A DNA stretch of 64,000 bases, taken from contig CM043797.1 of NCBI GenBank assembly GCA_023974075.1, positions 30,659,023-30,723,022 of the forward strand, given 5' to 3'. Under the pieces are notes generated by a model. That model was given only the letters and a program-made list of their open reading frames with translations. It was not told where the DNA came from and did no database searches. Numbering within the stretch: the first letter of the stretch is position 1; each line of letters begins with the position of its first letter. This DNA comes from Chaenocephalus aceratus (Eukaryota > Chordata > Actinopteri > Perciformes > Channichthyidae). Below are positions 61,188 to 64,000 of this stretch, one piece after another. A program made the position numbers and the translations under genes.

Positions 61188-63593
61188 CTACATGGAAGGA
61201 AATAGAGTTTATGAAAAAGTAGAACAATTAACTTTCATAAAATAGAAGAATCCTCACAAGCATTTTATCTAAACAATGATGGTGCTGACGGATAAACCGT
61301 GGCGTGGTCAATCGAAAACCAAAACCTTAGTTTACCATTAACATGCAAATGTTAGCATGCACTGTAGAGTATGAATGGAGAGGATCAATCGGTTTGAATT
61401 GGTACATTTACCAGACCAATCACATTGGATCCGATCCAAAAATGGTAATATCAACAGTTTTCTTTTTCTATTGCATCTACTTCTTTGCATTTTTAAGCTG
61501 TTTAGCATTCCCATTCTGAATGAATGTTGAATGTCATCTAACCCAAGCATATTTTTTCCACATAATGTAAAACACATCAACTCTCTTTCACCTGCAGGTA
61601 TGTCTCCAGGGCCGTCCACACATTCCAGTCGCTGAGATTCTTGCCTCCCTTTACATACTTATCTACAGTGTTCTTCCGATTTGTCAAGATCAACGATGGA
61701 TGAGCCTGTATTGAACACAGTCAAGTCATTTTATTACAAGTAGGAAATAACAAGAGAGATTGAACTCTAATATGAAAATGTCTCTTAATACAATAATACT
61801 CTTAGAGATGTAGCTTTATTGGGCCTTTGGTCATACATTTGAAAATACTGATATATGATATCCTTCTTCATACCTTTTCTCTTTTGAGCCCCAGCACCTC
61901 TTCATGCACATACACTGACCACAGGTTGCATGTGGCCTCTGTGGTGTGTGGTCTAAACTCCCAACAGCTTCTCTGTTGGTTGTGTCCTAGTTCATGAATT
62001 TCTCCCCACAGGCCTGCAGTCTTGGCAGAATCTGGTCTGAAGAGCTCTGTAGCTGAATCTGTGTGTATCATGATGGGATAGCCTGAATGCATCGAACCTG
62101 GATGGAGAGAAATAAGTAACACAGGAATGTATCTTTCAAAATATCTACACAAAGATTTGGAGAGATTGTACCTTTTGTAATTCACTGTGATGAGATTATG
62201 TCTTATGCATGTCATAGCAGTTCATTAAGATAGTAATAACTAAAGTACATTATCACTGCCTTTACATTTCTGAATCATGTGGGCCCTGTCCCAAACACAA
62301 AACACAATACACAAGATCAACAATACTATGTAGAAATGCAGACATTACATCAAATGGAAACTGCATAACAATATTTACGCCATTAATCCTGGCTACTATC
62401 ACAATTGCAATCAATAAAATGCAATTCTATCCTGTTAATTAATGCATGCTGGCTTTTAGGGGTGGGAATCACCAGGCTCCCCACGACGATACTATCACAA
62501 TACTTAAGCCACAATACGATAGTATTGCGATTCGATGATATGCTAAGTATTGCGATACGATATATTGCAATATTGCATATCACATTCGTCATATATCCAT
62601 GTCCTTCTTCCCTTCCTGGTTAAAAAATCCCAAATAATTCCACACCTTTGATTAAAATGCGACCGCCGCATTTCTGATTTCTTTCTCTGTTGACTCCATC
62701 TTTGTTTTGACTAACTTCCTGCCAATCCAAATGACTTTACCCATGGCCATGACCCACAAGAACAAGCTCAACACCATCTAGTGGATTGAAAAAGCAATTG
62801 TTACCAAAACTTTAATTTGGATTTGCAATGTGAATGGTTTATGTAAATAACCTAATTTGTGTTCTTTGAACCAGAAAAGTAGATGGAATTGTTTTTGTTA
62901 CTAGTGCTAGTGGATCACCGGAGCTGTTAGCGGCAGAGCCTCGCAGCGGGGAAACTGAAACTGTGAAATGCATTTGTGCATAAGATTAATTGCGCCGCAT
63001 TTGCGCATAGATCGTCCGCAATATGAGGGCCCCTCAGCAAGGAGAGGCCCTACGCAGTCTGCGTGATCTGTGTGTGGGGAGGGGCGGCCCTGGTCAAGTG
63101 TACGACCATCTTTCGGATGGATATGCTACAGTTTATATAATAAAATATCGATACTTGGCTTCCATGTATCGATACAATATCTCCACGCAAAGTATCGCGA
63201 TACTATGCTGTATCGATTATTTCCCCCACCCCTAGTTTTCTTTGTATTCAATCACAGTTAATGGGTTGAAAAAAACAAATGTCATTCATCTTTTACAACA
63301 CATGCAGCAAAGTTATCAATTGAATATGTGAGAATGTGGCAGCAAAAAACACTAACCAGCAGAAATCTGCACATCTGCCACAACACGTTCTTTGCGGGAA
63401 AATGTGTGTGGTATGACAGCCAGATCTGCAATGCCCTTCATGATGTCGTTCCACAGCGCTGCCACCTCATCAGGGCGCTCCAACTTTCTAACAACATCTG
63501 ATGGTACGGTAAGGATGATGTTGTCAAACTCAAACTCTGCCCAGGGTGCTGGAGCTGTGCGCAGTGACAACCAATCAGCTGCTGTTGTCACAC
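60945..63593 (-). CDS. tcaf: tcaf copy B: second TCAF homologue, C-terminal part only (runs off the window)
   Basis: Four exons on the minus strand (63357-63593, 61874-62097, 61592-61705, 60945-61187) have the same lengths and phases as exons 8-11 of copy A and end in a TAA stop. They cover the equivalent of residues 645-916. HELGH (61982-61996) and the [10 protein letters not shown] segment are intact, so the M60 zinc site is kept. Exons 1-7 should lie beyond 64000: the intron after 63593 is already over 400 bases, against 143 in copy A. Intron 8 carries a hAT-like element absent from copy A. No frameshift or stop was seen in the visible part. It is most likely a functional tandem duplicate. 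Confidence 0.92.
61592..61705 (-). CDS. tcaf: tcaf B exon equivalent to A exon 10
   Basis: Encodes [20 protein letters not shown] and onward. One base differs from copy A in 114. Confidence 0.94.
61874..62097 (-). CDS. tcaf: tcaf B exon equivalent to A exon 9 (HELGH)
   Basis: Encodes [20 protein letters not shown]. The last 79 coding bases before the donor are identical to copy A, whereas the first ~145 differ at many positions. Confidence 0.94.
62457..63234. mobile_element. ~780-bp hAT-like MITE in tcaf B intron
   Basis: The left end TAGGGGTGGGAATCACC and right end TTTCCCCCACCCCTA are inverted and similar. Both subterminal regions are full of cgata/atcgata motifs (gcgatacgatatattgc on the left, atcgatacttgg and tatcgcgatact on the right). 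No transposase. The target duplication was not resolved. Confidence 0.68.
63357..63593 (-). CDS. tcaf: tcaf B exon equivalent to A exon 8
   Basis: Contains the same [20 protein letters not shown] block as copy A. Differences cluster at both ends of the exon. The donor is gttagt. Confidence 0.93.
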
Positions 63594-64000
63594 CTGAAAT
63601 GAAAATAGGATTGGTGTTGAGGTGAAATCAAAAAATGGCTTTACAAGATTGTGATTATTTTTCAAATAATCCATTGGGGAAAGATTAGAGGAAGTATGGG
63701 GGCCAAAAGCTTTATGATTTAAAAGAGAATACTTTACACCTATGTTGGCAAACTAATCATACAATATATTATCTATTGTTAAGAGGACAACTTCTACAAC
63801 CCTAAAATCATGAAAGAGTAGTCTTTTCATCTCATGTTATCATGCTTTTTTATCAGGAGCTTCCAAACGTTTGAATCGTCGAGTACATTATTTATTTAAT
63901 TCAATTTGACTTTTTTTGTGTATCAAAACTACCATTAAGGTTTAAACTGAGTGAAGTCAACAGTGACCTAATAGAAAATGTTAATCCAGTTATAGGCTTT

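Overview
The window looks like chromosomal DNA of a ray-finned fish, probably a percomorph-type teleost. The evidence is the split vertebrate genes with GT-AG introns, very many long (CA)n/(TG)n microsatellites, an L2-like LINE tail of a type common in fish, and several TTAA- and hAT-like MITEs. Every coding assignment below comes from reading exon translations, splice sites and phases by eye. No database search was possible.

Layout. (1) 1-33166, plus strand: most of dpf1 (neuro-d4, a BAF/SWI-SNF subunit). Ten coding exons run from residue ~10 through the Requiem N-terminal domain, the C2H2 finger and the double PHD finger to the stop at 33166. A possible eleventh, upstream exon lies at 4587-4616. 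Intron lengths are very uneven: the intron before the PHD exons is 15.3 kb, and the next (4.8 kb) contains a 2.35-kb palindromic transposon built around 20-bp minisatellites. (2) 33167-45860: gene-poor spacer with microsatellites, one TTAA MITE and a 5'-truncated LINE. (3) 45860-49617, plus strand: a complete small secreted DNA/RNA non-specific endonuclease of the ENDOD1-like family (five coding exons, 280 aa, DRGH motif). (4) 50525-57030, minus strand, convergent with the nuclease: a complete TRPM8-channel-associated-factor homologue (tcaf, eleven coding exons, 916 aa) with an M60-type HELGH zinc site. (5) 60945-64000, minus strand: the last four exons of a second, tandem tcaf copy that continues past the window.

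The genes do not form an operon or a pathway. dpf1 is a nuclear chromatin reader. The nuclease is predicted to be secreted. The two tcaf copies are a tandem duplication. The main points of interest are: a 24-nt copy of a nuclease exon inserted inside a MITE in the same gene; a ~360-bp near-identical tract shared by the two tcaf copies across an intron, which suggests gene conversion; an intact zincin motif in fish TCAF; four dpf1 splice acceptors carrying TG-repeat tracts; and the minisatellite-armed foldback element. I found no RNA genes, CRISPR arrays or viral genes.
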